From Hevea brasiliensis (taxonomy: Eukaryota; Streptophyta; Magnoliopsida; Malpighiales; Euphorbiaceae), in the NCBI RefSeq assembly GCF_030052815.1, contig NC_079510.1, positions 50,372,725 through 50,436,724 on the forward strand: 64,000 bases of DNA. Direction: 5' to 3'. Every line of letters begins with the position of its first letter. Within the stretch, counting starts at the first letter, position 1. The translations under genes and the position numbers were made by a program. The notes under the pieces are model-generated. The model had not been told where the DNA came from. It searched no databases and saw only the letters and a list, made by a program, of their open reading frames with translations. Shown piece by piece: positions 11,481-23,243 of the stretch.

Positions 11481-14400
11481 TTAGGCTCCAGATTCATAGG
11501 GAAAAATTATCTAAGTGTTGGGAAGAGTCTACTAGGAGTCACATGCGGAGTATAGGATTCTGTTTCGTCTTTTCCTGTAATTCTTTGTTTCTAGATTCTA
11601 CGTTATACCTCGGAAAATATAAGATTACCTCAGTTAGTGTCTTGATTTTCGTGGAGTACACAGAAATGTGAAATAGAGTTAGTAGACATGTGAGATCTAT
11701 CATGAGGATACGTACTCCAAGAAATGTTATATTTTTGTCAGTATGGGTTTAAATGGTGTGCCCATTTTGTGTAAGGCACGAGTACATAAAAGTGAGTCTT
11801 AAAAGTACAGTTGCCCTAGATAAGGATGAGGATACCACTCTCGGCGGTCATCGAGATGACCCAAATGTAATAAGTTTGTGATAATAGAAGATTCGGAGAG
11901 ATAAGAAATTAGGAGACCTAGTCCGCAGACGTATCGTAGTAACTATACAATGTTCTCGATGTCCGCTCTGTAAGTCGCAGACATGCATCGACATGAGTTT
12001 ATTGTGTAGATCTGCGTGCATAACCGTTGTGGTCCATAATTATGGTGTTTGAGATGGGTTCTGCTTTTGGTACAGCTTATGCCGCAACGAGTTCTATATT
12101 TGCAGAGGAGTTGGGAACTCTGGCTAAGAGTCTAGAGTTAGAATATTGAAAGGTCACGGTTGGGTGATAACTAGAGTCGTGACTCGATTACCCCAAAGAT
12201 GAGCTAGAGTTACATCAAGAGTTGCCATCAGACCAGAGGTTTTGGACTAGTTGCAAAGTAAAGGTGACACTTATAGAGTGAGAATAGTATACCTTGTGTG
12301 TATCAGTATGGAATAAAGTACAACTCTACTACCTAGAGAAGGTCGAAACTATGAATTGATGATTTATAGAGCTATGATATGATAAAAGAGTCATTAACTT
12401 GACATGGTTCTGGCAAGGTGGTAGATGTAGTACCTTTGTTGCAGCAAGTTAGGATATAGTCCTATCTTTTGTAATGGATCGAAGGTTATTACTGATAATG
12501 ATGACTTATGGAATAGTGTCCCAGATGGGACTGTAGAGTGTGGTAGAGAGTAGTTGGCTCGGGTATCCTGGAGAGGATGCAAGTTCTATTATACGAATCA
12601 TATATAATCAGATCACGATGGATGTAAATCCTTTGAATTGGATGACGGGTTTGGGTGCCCGAAATCTTAAGTTTTGGAATTGAGTAAACATGGAAAATAA
12701 TTATAATAGTGTTAAGAGTAATAAATTAGCGAAGATAAATCACAGAAGGCCAATGGATAAAGAAAGTGCAGAATGAAAGTTTGGACAATTGATTGCAGAT
12801 GCAATATAATCTAAATGCTAGTGGAAGTACTAGCTAGAGTGGTCAAAGGACCAAACTGAGTAGCAGGACATATGATAACGCGATAGAGACTCTGAAAGAT
12901 ATAGTTAGCAAGTACAGCTATTATGTTAGGAAGAAGAATGGAACCAGGGATAGAATAGTCAAGTTCTATTTTGGGTAAGACAAAGGAAATAAATGAAAGG
13001 ACAACCTAAAGAGCGCATAATAAAAGGAACAAAGTTAAGATATAGGATAGGCTAAGTGTTATTCTTGGCAAGGAGAATGACAAGGATGGAAAACCCAAAA
13101 TGGGACCACATTAGTGAGAGAAGTGATGGAGATATGGAATACAATAATAATGAGTAAATGTTAGAAGGTGTGCGATGGTATTGCGGACTACCTAAATAGG
13201 TAGAGAAAGAGAAGTTAGTAAGCAGTAAGTTGAATAAAAGTCAGTCTAAGGGATCAAATAGGTATGATGAGAGGAAAAGAATGATAGATAATGATACATA
13301 TGCTTAGTTTAGACTTTTGAGATAGTGAGAAGGTAGTTAGAGGTTCGTTATGAATGTCAGGCAAACATTTTTAGTGTGATCATCAGAATCACTTTGTAGT
13401 GAAGCAATAACGACAGGACAATAGTAGGGGTAGAACGAAAAGTGACAAGTCTGGATGGTTATAAATCACTAGAAAGTTCAAGGATCAAATTAATGACCCT
13501 AGATAAGGGTGGAATTAGTGTTGGAAGAATTTATTAGTGAGAGAAATCTTTCAGGAATCAACAAAAGTTAAGGGCACAATAAAAACGATGATAGATATGA
13601 ATCATAGGTCGAGTATAAGTAAAGTTAATAAATTATAAAATATTATGTCAAGAAGGAAAATGGTACGGTAAAGGGTTCATGCAGATGATACCTTATAGGT
13701 AGAGCATAATTGTGCTAGGAGATGATGAAATTTGGAGAGAAAGACCAAGAAACTTAGGTGAAACGTTATAATATGACAATCGGGTGTAGTTGAATATAAG
13801 AGGATATGTTCTTTCTTTTCAAGTTTAGCTTGTGCTTTTGGTTCTAGAAGGTTATATAAGGAAATGTAAACCGAGTCAAGGAGACCTAGTTATTGAGAGT
13901 TTAGTAGGCACAAATTCATACATAATTTCTGATATGAGAATGACAAGAAGTGCATACCTAGTATTAAGTATGAAAGGACGAACAGAGTAATGACAGGAGT
14001 TAAATTGAGTTAGCTACTAAGGCTTGCAACTGTTTTAAACTATGAGCTGGAGGAAGTACTATTTATGGTTGAGATTCAATAGATGAAATTGTTACTGATG
14101 GGTAATTTGAGGTTGAAGTTTAGAAAGCTATGGGCAGTATATATGATTATAGTAAGGAGAATGAACACGTGAAGTATCTTGTTTGGAATTAAGGCATGAC
14201 ACATATTTCCTACAGCCGTGTTAGTTCAGATGGAACTTATAGTTTATGGGGCTCATATTCATCCAGGATAAGCAATTTCCTACTAAGGCTGATAGGGAAT
14301 GATAATGTTCTGATAGTTAAGTTGGAAAAAAGGGGATACAAGAAAAAAAAAAAAAAAAAAAGTTTTCTATGGTTAATTATAAGTGTTACGAAAGGTGAAG

Positions 14401-14656
14401 AATGTGCTGGTAGGAGAAAATCGTAAGGTTAGAATTCCCGAAGTAATGGAACTAGTAATCAAGATAAGACTAAGAAATAAAAAGAAAATTAAAGTTGATG
14501 ATGGGATAGACATCTTTGAAGGAAAAGGTGTAAGGATGAGATAGGACTAAAATTAAGGAATAAGTACAGCAGGTTGAAATGATACCAACAATACCAAAAA
14601 TAGGAAAAGGGAAGTGGATAAGATGCAAAGGACAGGAAGAGAGCTCGATAGAGTCA
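11481..14656 (+). other. Non-coding internal region where gag-PR-RT should be
   Basis: About 3.2 kb with no ORF over 80 codons and no recognisable gag zinc knuckle, DSGA protease motif or YxDD reverse-transcriptase motif. The first ~190 bases look like an ordinary leader. From about 11.8 kb onward the plus strand is visibly purine-rich and stop-dense. Homology to gypsy pol starts abruptly near 14657, at the codons for KECLTTA just before RNase H. It could be a replaced or scrambled gag-pol; its origin is unknown. Confidence 0.6.
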
Positions 14657-14678
14657 GTTATAATGATGAGGATAAGGA

Positions 14679-16642
14679 GTGTCTAACCACCGCCTCGTGT
14701 TAACACTACCTATGAGCGGTGAAGGATACACCGTGTACTGTGACGCCTCCAGAGTTGGCCTAGGGTGTGTTTTGATGCGGAATGGAAAAGTAGTGGCTTA
14801 TGCTTCAAGGCAGCTGAAGAGGCATGAGCAGAACTATCCCACCCATGATTTGGAAATGGCGGCTGTAGTCTTTGCACTAAAAATCTGGAGACACTACCTG
14901 TATGGTGAAGTATGCGAGATATACACCGACCACAAGAGTTTAAAGTACATCTTCCAACAGAGGGATTTAAACTTGAGACAGAGGAGATGGATGGAGCTTC
15001 TGAAAGACTATGATTGCACCATCCAGTACCACCCTGGGAAGGCCAATGTTGTGGCAGATGCCTTGAGCAGAAAATCTTCTGGCAGTTTGGCGCACATTTC
15101 AGCAGAGAAAAGACCATTGATTCAGGAAGTACATGAGTTGATGGATCAAGGTCTAATCCTAGATCTTTCAGATGAGGGGGTATTGTTGGCTCACTTTTCA
15201 GTGAGGCCAGACTTGAGGGACAGAGTTAGAGTTTCCCAACACAGAGACCAACAATTAATGAAGATCATAGAAAGAGTACAGCAAGGTGAAGGTGGTGAGA
15301 TTGGATTTGCCAATGATGGCGCCCTAGTGCAAGGTTCTAGGATATGTGTGCCCAATGTGGACAACCTCAGGAATGAAATCATGCGAGAGGCACACTATAC
15401 ACTGTACAATGTCCACCCAGGTTCCACCAAAATGTACCATGATGTGAAAGATAGCTACTGGTGGAATGGCATGAAGAGAGACATAGCAGACTTTGTGTCC
15501 AAGTGCTTGACTTGTCAGAAGGTGAAGTTTAAACACCAGAGACCGTCATGTAATCAGAAAGAGCTCCCTATCCCAGAATGGAAGTGGGAAATGATTACTA
15601 TGGATTTTGTGACTGGGTTGCCCCGTACCACGCGAGGATATGATTCGATATGGGTAATTGTAGACCGCTTAACTAAATCAGCTCACTTCTTGCCAGTGAA
15701 GATCACATATTCTGTGGCACAGTATGCCTGGCTCTACATTCGAGAAATAGTCAGATTGCATGGAGTTCCGGCTTCCATAATATCTGACAGAGGGCCCCAG
15801 TTCACTTCTCGGTTTTGGAGAAAGTTGCAGGAGGCACTTGGCACACAGTTGAACTTCAGTACGGCTTTTCACCCTCAGACAGACGGACAGTCCGAAAGGA
15901 CAATCCAAACACTGGAAGACATGCTTCGCATGAGTGTCTTGGATTTTGGAGGTCAATGGGATGAGCAGTTAGCTTTGGTGGAGTTTGCCTATAACAACAG
16001 TTATCACTCCAGCATAGGGATGGCACCCTATGAGGCACTATATGGGAGAAAGTGTAGGTCTCCTCTGTGTTGGACAGAAATGGGGGAAGCAAGGGTGCAT
16101 GATGTAGACCTAGTGCAGTACACTTCAGAAGTAGTTCCTTTAATCAGGGAACGACTGGGGACAGCTTTCAGTAGACAGAAGAGTTATGCAGACCCCAGAC
16201 GGAGGGATGTGGAGTTTGCAGTGGGCGACTATGTATTCCTGAAGGTTTCTCCAATGAAGGGAGTCATGAGATTTGGAAAAAGGGCAAGTTGGCACCTCAG
16301 TATATTGGACCTTTTGAGGTTACGGATAGAGTTGGAGCAGTTGCCTACCGGTTGGAGCTACCACCCAACCTTTCTCACGTTCATCCCGTGTTTCACATCT
16401 CCATGCTAAGAAAATACATTCCAGATCCTTCTCATGTACTATAACCAGATGTAATAGAGCTAAAAGAGAACTTGACATTTGAGGAGCAACCTGTAGCCAT
16501 AGTGGACTACCAAGTGAGACAACTAAGATCAAAACAGATCCCTATGGTGAAGGTTTTGTGGAGGAGTCAGTCAGTGGAAGAGTGCACCTGGGAGTTAGAA
16601 CGGGACATGCGTAGCAAGTACCCTTATCTGTTCAATGTATAA
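14679..16642 (+). pseudogene. Chromovirus pol fragment: RNase H, integrase, chromodomain
   Basis: A 576-codon open frame (14679-16409) begins in RNase H (CDASRVG with Asp22, Glu59 in [12 protein letters not shown], Asp84 in YTDHKSLKY, Asp127 in VVADALSRK). It continues through the integrase HHCC zinc finger ([11 protein letters not shown], then CLTCQKVK) and the DDE core ([19 protein letters not shown], and [13 protein letters not shown] with the Glu). A one-base loss near 16284 shifts the frame. The correct frame continues as a GPY/F-like region and a chromodomain (IVDYQVRQLRSKQIPMVKV and EECTWELERDM), with one internal TAA near 16441, ending at 16642. A second one-base loss lies just before the M at 14679. 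It would act in reverse transcription and targeted integration; as it stands the chromodomain is detached. Confidence 0.92.
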
Positions 16643-16690
16643 TCATGTGATTTATTCTGCCTTGTGTAAAATTCGAGGACGAATTTTCTG

Positions 16691-16704
16691 TAAGGGGGGA
16701 AGAA
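16691..16704 (+). promoter_or_regulatory. Polypurine tract
   Basis: TAAGGGGGGAAGAA directly before the 3' LTR, the usual primer for plus-strand synthesis. Confidence 0.9.
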
Positions 16705-18434
16705 TGTAACACCCCTGATTTTTTTTATATATTATTATTGGGCTTCGTGTAGGTATCCTCAATTCGCGGAAATTCGACAGTTGTCCGGATCTGTGAATTT
16801 CCGAATTGGATCGAGGTCTTGGCTACCCCACCATTGTCAGGCATCCCGAGCGCGTTCCCGAAGTCGGAATCGGCAAAGGTAAACCCGAACCTTGTTTTTT
16901 CGTAATTTTCTAGTGCTTAAATAGGATTAAAAATCCATAAAATATTCGTGGTAGCTTAGAAAATTACGATTCTTTTTGCAATAGCCTAGTAATATTGCTA
17001 AGGACCGCGGGGCAAAATTTTAGAATTTTTAGAGCTTATTTGGGCAGTTTTTGCAAAAATGATCAATTATAAGGACTAAATTGTAAATTTACATATTGTG
17101 ATTGAGGACTGTTTGGATGGGCCCAGGAGGGGCTGTGTGATATGATTGAGTTGTGGATATATGGATTGTGGATATAGAAGTGTGTTTTGAGCTCTTTTGC
17201 AGGTTGGGTAGGTCCTAGGTATAGGGGAGACTCTGCCGGATTTTCGGCACGACTTAGGACGTATTTGGTCTTTTTCCTTGTTTGTATAGAGTCAAATTTA
17301 TTAAATGATTGTAATCAGAATTGTCGTGAGCCGATGACCTTCTTCCTCTGCCCAGCCGCCACAGTGACCGTTGTCCAGTCTGTGAGTAGAATATTAATTT
17401 TAATTGTAATTTCGATATTATTATATGTTCAAGCATGCCCATGCATCACTTATATGCATATATTTATGTAGTTAAACTCTAGGCACGATTTATGTTGCAT
17501 TCATAACGGTTGATGTGCCATGGATGTTGTTGTGGTAATTTGGAGCAGTGTGCGTGTGTTGGCGTGCGTGTGATGTGGTGTGAACTATGGATAGGACGGG
17601 TAGTCACGGCTTGAGTTCTTCGCTGGGACCCGATCCTTCGAGGGGTAGTCACGGCTTGAGTTCTTCGCTGGGACCCTCGATTTGGTATTTAAGTGGAAGT
17701 CCGAGCTGAGTTCTTCGCTGGCACCAGATTGGATTTAAGAGAGCTGTATAGGGGATCAGCTCCCATATACTATGAATGATGTTACAGGGTGTGTGAGTGC
17801 TCCAAATTACCTTTTTGATGCTATGATGTGAATATGATGTTAATGTTGCATTTCACTCTACAGGTTGCATTAGTTTCAGATAGTTATAGAGATTATAGTT
17901 AAGATTGATATTTTACTCTCTGAGTCGAACGCTCACTCCTGTTCAAAAATTTTTACAGGCCACAGGAGGATATTTTGTTCTGGGTTAACCTGCTTTTATA
18001 CTTCGCAGGTTGTTTATCGATATTTGTGTAATTTTATTTACTCCTAGAATTTCCGCATGTGTTAGCAGTAATTATTTGAATTTGGTCTGTAATATTATAT
18101 TCATGTTGGACCTGTAAACTTAATATTTTAAGTCTGTTTTGATGGATTGGATGAGGGAGCTGAGCTCCCATTTATTATTATGTTGATGAGTATGTGGAGG
18201 GTGAGCTGAGCTCCCCAATGGATGGTTTATTGTGTTTACAGGTCGGGTGAGTCGAAAACTCCCCGTTGGGAAGTCCATTTTATGGCCGGACTCTGTCCGT
18301 TTGTTTTCTTGAAATTGGGCCCAAATGGGCCTTAGAGTTGGGTTAATGAATAGTTAAGGCTTACTACGGGCCTCGGGGGCTTTAGGCTGGCCCAGGTCCT
18401 AGTGCCGGTCCGGCCCATAGGTTGGGTCGTGACA
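16705..18434 (+). repeat. 3' LTR of the chromovirus
   Basis: 1730 bp, same termini as the 5' LTR. A 32-bp deletion follows TTTCCG near 16802; the direct repeat TCCG flanks the lost piece in the 5' LTR, which suggests slippage. Confidence 0.95.
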
Positions 18435-20186
18435 TCCATGGTACACAATACCTCCGTTGGAAAAGATTGGAATTCTCCTGATAAATTATCAATCATGAAT
18501 AAGTCATTATCAGGCCACAGAGGAGAATATTCACAAGAACTACTGCTGCAGACACCTCCTTGGGGAGCGTATTAATGAGAGAAGGATTCTTCAAGTCACA
18601 TTTGATCTATACACGTCGCCTCACTGTCCTGCATTAGATGCAAGTCTTCCATTGAAAATAATTCCTCCTGAGAACATTGAAGGTCTTCTTGCAATTCATG
18701 TAAAACAATATTCTGCTCTATGTTGTGGTTTACATCAAATTCATTTTCAAGTTTGGATCTTGAAGAGAAACCAGAAGGGGATGACTCCGATAAAATTGGG
18801 GTTTCCTTAGAGTAATCTGAAGTTGATGCATTTGGAGAGGTGGAAACTGAGATATCATGTTCAGAATCATTTTTCCTTTTGGGTTCTACTTCAGATATTT
18901 GCTTTCCTTGCAATTTAGTTTCTTAAACACCATAATAGTTCTTCCAGTTCTTTAAATTACTGCGCCAATGATTTTTTAATTTCATTGTCAGTTCTCCCAG
19001 GCATTTTAGCTGCAATTGCTGCCCATCTGAAACAAAATAATTAAAGAAACATATCTAAAGTTTTCTTCTTCGATCTAGAAATATAACAAAATGATTTCCT
19101 GATAATCTCCAACTAAATTGTTCTACGTACACTGTGTAAAGAACGTAAATGTACATCCATAAGTTAGAGCAAGTGTTTGCCTATTTCCTAGTAATTTATG
19201 AAGAGAGAGTCTTCCTTGCTGAAGTTTCCTGGCTTTATACCTGGTTTTAGGTAATTCATCCAACGAAGCCTGCAACTCTTCCCTGACCTTAACAAACCTA
19301 AAGTAAAGGAATTAAAAAAAAATGCTTAATGATTCTAATTTAACACTGACAAACCAATCAACTGATTAATTTTCTTACCAGCAGCTTTTGGCATCTCATT
19401 CCAATTCCAAATTCCGTATCTATTAATATAGGTTATCAACTTCTGATCTTCTTCAGGACTCCATGTGCCCTTTTTCAATGGTAGTTCTTCCTTTTGCCTC
19501 TGGAGATCCATTTCTGGCAGGATCAAGTTGGGTGTTCCAGCTTACAGAAGACCCTACCAGAGACATCACTATATATGAGTCTGGCAGGCAAATTTGAAAT
19601 TGTTACAATTTTTTTAAAGGGTCAATTCTTTGTAGGTTTATTAAACACATAGAAAACGGTAAGATTCAACACACACAGAGACCCGCCAGGAACATTCGTT
19701 AATTTTTGCTGTAGGGAAACGCTTGACCTTTTTTTTTTAAGAGTGGAAACACTTGACCTTAATTTGATCAGTGATGTATCATTTTTGTTTATTAATTCGT
19801 GTTGGTTGAATAGAAAAAGAAGTCATTCCCCGACCTTGACAAACCTAACAAAAAGGAAAAAGAAAAAAAAAAAGAAAAAAAAAAATCAAACAGCTGCAGG
19901 ATCGATCATTCACATAATCCGATATATAATAATAGAACACACCTTAGATTTTTTTTTATTATTTTTTTAATTTTTTTTTACTGGGGCTATATAGAAGGAA
20001 GTTAATTAGATTCAAGTTAAGCAACTATACATGCTTCTTACCGGGCATTTTTTCAAGAGGAGACAATTGATAAAAATAAATAAAAGGGGTGACTTGAAAA
20101 AAATATAATTAGTGTTTAGTAAATAAAAAATTAAAAGAAAATAATTACTGAAATATAGTTGGGTATTGCTTAAAATTGCGTTTGGC

Positions 20187-22133
20187 TATTGAACGTTACT
20201 TTAAAAAGCTTCTAACTACTTTTTAATCTTTAAAAATATAGATTAATTATTTTAAGGTCCTTAAAAAAATTTTTAATTACAAAATTATCGATATATTTTA
20301 CAAAATAATCCTAAATATTATAACTATTTACAAATAAACCTTTATATTTTTGTAATTAATAAACATATAAGGATTAATTTGTAAAAAAAAATTAATATTT
20401 GTTGTATATAAAAAAATTGAAAATTAGACATAAAATTAATAACTATATAATATAAAAAATTTAAAAATAAAAATATTATTTATATGTAAAAGAATAGTAA
20501 TATTTATTTAGCAAATTAATAAAATTAGTATAGTGAATGAATCATATTAAATATTTTATAAATATTTGAAAATTGGTATTATTTAGTATTTATTAATTTA
20601 ATAAAATTTTAAATTATGATAAATATTATTAATATGAATTAATAAAAAAGATATAAATAAATAATTGTTGAAATAAATTAATTCAGAATAATTGTTGAAA
20701 TAAAGATATGAATAATCTCATGAGGAGCTTGAATTATATCACAATTACAATTTGCATTGAAATCCTGGGACCAGGGGTAGCTCAATAGAGTCTCACAATA
20801 ACAAAATATTGAATTATCTTATAAATTTTAATATATATAGATTTGATAAAATTTGCATTTGAAGAAAAAAAAATAGAGAATTTTTTGTTGAATTTCAGAT
20901 GGGTTTTCATAAATCTTCATACTTTTTCTTTAAAAGGTGGCAACTTAAAAAAAATAATATAGGTAATATATAAATATTTTAGTAAAAATAAATTTAATTA
21001 GTAAGAATATAAAAGATAAAATAAACAGAATAAATTAAAAAATATAATCAAGTATCACAACTAGGTTATTTTATTTATGCTACAGGATGCAAAATACCAT
21101 TCCATCTATTGTATTAGTGATGTTCTGTATGATATTGTGGTTATATTCAAATTGTTTGTCTAATTTTTTTATATTTTTATTTAAATTTTTTGATAAATGC
21201 TTTTTTATATTAATTGTGTCACTTTTATTTATATTTGTTAAAAAATAATTAAATCTTAATATATATCAAGATAATTAATGCAAATTAATATTTATTAACT
21301 TTGTTTATATTTTATTATCTAATTATCAATTTTTTCCTCCATATAATTCATTGATTAATAATTATTAAAAGCTATTTATTATAAACTAATTATCAAAATT
21401 TTATTTCATTGAACATTGAAACTGTATTTAAAATATTTATACATTACTTTTATTATTTTATTTATTTTGATTTTTAATTACATATTTCACAAATATTGAT
21501 TTAATATTTATAAATTATTTTATTTATTTTTAATTAATTTATTTCAACAATTATTTATTTATATCTTTTTTATTAATTCATATTAATAATGTTTATCATA
21601 ATTTAATATTTTGTTAAATTAATAAATACTAAATAATACCAATTTTCAAATATTTATAAAATATTTAATATAATTCATTTACTATACTAATTTTATTAAT
21701 TTGCTAAATAAATATTAATGCTCTTTTACATATAAATAATATTTGTATTTTTAAATTTTTTATATTATATAGTTATTAGTTTTATTTACAATTTTAAAAT
21801 TTTTTAATTGCAAAAATATAAGTGGCTTATGTGTAAATAGTTATAATATTTAGGGTTATTTTATAAAATATATGGATGATTTTGTAATTAAAAATTTTTT
21901 TAAAGACATTAAAGTAATTAATTTATATTTTTTAGGATCAAAAAAAAAGTTGGACATTCCTTAAAGTAGCATCCAATTAGAAATTATTAGGTGCACCTAG
22001 TGCACATGTACTATCTCTCACACTCATGTGGGATCCACTCTATTATCATAGGGAGGCCCCACATTTCTATGAAAGAGAGAACAATATTTTTTAGTACTTC
22101 TGGTGTATCTAATAATTAGCTGCATCCAACAAT
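20187..22133. mobile_element. Inverted-repeat (foldback-like) element
   Basis: The left arm is about 20187-20683. The right arm is about 21532-21976, plus a few terminal bases after the nested MITE. The two arms are reverse complements with moderate divergence. For example, AGATATAAATAAATAATTG on the left matches CAATTATTTATTTATATCT on the right, and TTTTTAATTACAAAATTATC matches its complement near 21890. The 848-bp spacer has no ORF. The termini resemble TTG-A/G-ACGTTACTTTAAA. The target duplication is unclear. It could be a MULE-like or foldback derivative. Confidence 0.75.
21977..22121. mobile_element. 145-bp MITE nested in the inverted-repeat element
   Basis: The 8-bp direct repeat GCATCCAA occurs at 21969-21976 and 22122-22129. 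Terminal inverted repeats are AATTATTAGGTGCACC against the complement of GGTGTATCTAATAATT, with further imperfect pairing inside. The 8-bp duplication suggests an hAT-type MITE. Confidence 0.8.
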
Positions 22134-22400
22134 TGTCATACAATTGATCGTCTCTCTTTACTCCACGTCAGGTAAAACACTACCTTTTAATAAATATTTT
22201 TCAAGCCAACCCTTAGTGTTTTTTTTTTTCAATTGCCCTTTTTTAGAAAAAAAAAGCCCCTTCTGCCCTGCAGCTTTTGGCATCGCAGTCCAGCTCCAAA
22301 TACCATATCTGTTAATATGAGCTATCAACTTGTGATCCTCTTCGGGACTCCGAGTGCCTTTTTTCAATGGTATTTGATCAGAATTTGGAGCCCTCATCAT

Positions 22401-22680
22401 CAGATCTCTTCGATGGAGCTAGGTTTCTATCTTTAACAATTACTTTTGCATCTTAAAAGCCGTTGCCTTGCCTATAGAGTTGTTGCCATTATATCCTACA
22501 TTATTTCCACTAGAAAAACACGTTTCAAAGTTAATTTTTCTAACAGGACGACTTTTAAACACAAACCAAAGCATGTGTATTATATATATAAAAAATTTCA
22601 TGGTATAGAATCTATATATTTAATAGGTAAATTTTAGTTTAAAAATATATCTTACTATATATTTTATATTCTGAATTTAT
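22401..22680 (-). other. Upstream flank of MYB-C
   Basis: AT-rich, with a short (TA)n near 22580. No gene seen; by position it was the promoter side of MYB-C. Confidence 0.4.
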
Positions 22681-22939
22681 TGTCGATTAAATCTAAATAA
22701 GAAAAATTCTTACTACTTTTTATATGACTTTCTCATAAAATACTTTTTGAAATTAAATTAAATATGATCTATTTTATAAAAAATGAAAATTTATAAAATC
22801 ATAGGCGACTAGCTAATTAATTATCAAAGTTACAAGTACCAATTAAAGGACATTCTAAAAAAAAACAAAAACTAATTAACGGAGCCAGTCTAGGAATATT
22901 AGAGTGAGTTTATTTTCCATGTCGACACTTGAGTAAGAT

Positions 22940-23243
22940 ACCACCGAACGTGGTGGCTTAGTAGTAAGCCTTGGAAGTTGGAAGCGTCCGACTATGGTTT
23001 AAATTCTCATACTGGCGTTGATGACTTAATATTGTCTCCACTTGTAGTAAATGGGTGAATCGATAGAGTGTAATCCGTTCTTATAACTCTTTGGAGACTC
23101 ACTATGGCTTGATGGTAGGTCCTCCCTATGGAAGGTTTAATTAGGGCCTAATGAAACCGTTTAACCACAGACTCTGACTTAGAAAATAATGATCGTCACA
23201 TTCGAAAAACTTCTTTTTTTTTTGCAGTTAAAAAAAAAAAAAA
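22940..23243 (+). mobile_element. tRNA-derived SINE
   Basis: About 300 bp with a pol III box A-like GTGGCTTAGTAGTAAG near 22953, a box B-like GGTTTAAATTC near 22996 and a poly(A) tail. It is flanked by 15-bp target duplications, ACACTTGAGTAAGAT (22925-22939) and ACACTTGAGTGAGAT (23244-23258). The paralogous site in copy A (8661-8675) has one copy of the 15-mer and no insert, so insertion followed the duplication. Confidence 0.95.

Larger units (their letters stand above)
9712..18434 (+). mobile_element. Chromovirus (Ty3/gypsy, Tekay-like) inserted in MYB-A
   Basis: An 8723-bp element with LTRs at both ends, a tRNA-iMet-type primer site, a polypurine tract and RNase H, integrase and chromodomain coding. 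The 5-bp target duplication TCCAT occurs at 9707-9711 and 18435-18439. Removing the element and one TCCAT restores the MYB-B sequence CTCCTCCATGGTACAC, so the insertion is directly demonstrated. The gag, protease and reverse transcriptase genes are not recognisable, so the element is probably non-autonomous. The chromodomain after integrase places it in the chromoviruses; Tekay is an inference from sequence feel. Confidence 0.95.
9628..19511 (-). pseudogene. R2R3-MYB pseudogene MYB-A, split by a retrotransposon
   Basis: A close paralogue of MYB-B with the same three-exon layout. Exon 1 is 19511-19379 ([18 protein letters not shown], then R2). Exon 2 is 19297-19189. Exon 3 starts near 19016 and is interrupted; its last 84 bases and the TGA stop lie at 9711-9628, on the far side of an 8.7-kb chromovirus. 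Damage relative to MYB-B is of several kinds. A 13-nt deletion in exon 2 shifts the frame inside R3. The exon 2 donor is GCAAAC instead of GTAAAC. An in-frame TAA sits in the GVQET stretch of exon 3. The R3-end LKKRLNN is altered. It would have encoded a nuclear DNA-binding transcription factor and cannot make a full R2R3 domain now. The upstream TATA box (CATATATAG, ~60 bases before the ATG) is still present. Confidence 0.93.
19827..22400 (-). pseudogene. R2R3-MYB pseudogene MYB-C (exon 1 and a stub of exon 2)
   Basis: Exon 1 (22400 to about 22268) encodes MMRAPNSDQIPLKKGTRSPE, then an R2 start ending AMPKAAG. The first R2 tryptophan is arginine, and the splice donor position reads GG instead of GT. 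At 19844-19827, on the same strand and downstream, is a pyrimidine-rich tract ending GTTAG and then GTTTGTCAAGGTCGGGG. This is a good acceptor followed by codons for GLSRSG, the start of MYB exon 2. The exon then stops and the sequence becomes the promoter flank of MYB-A. The intron between them, normally ~80 bp in the paralogues, holds a large inverted-repeat element and a MITE. Non-functional. Confidence 0.75.

Noticed and set aside
14710..15117. 135-codon ORF on the minus strand opposite the chromovirus RNase H
   Set aside because: It is a shadow of the well-supported plus-strand pol frame; its composition matches no protein family.
22953..23010. tRNA gene, from box A and box B-like motifs
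   Set aside because: The motifs are degenerate, no cloverleaf closes, and the sequence has a poly(A) tail and target duplications, so it is a SINE.
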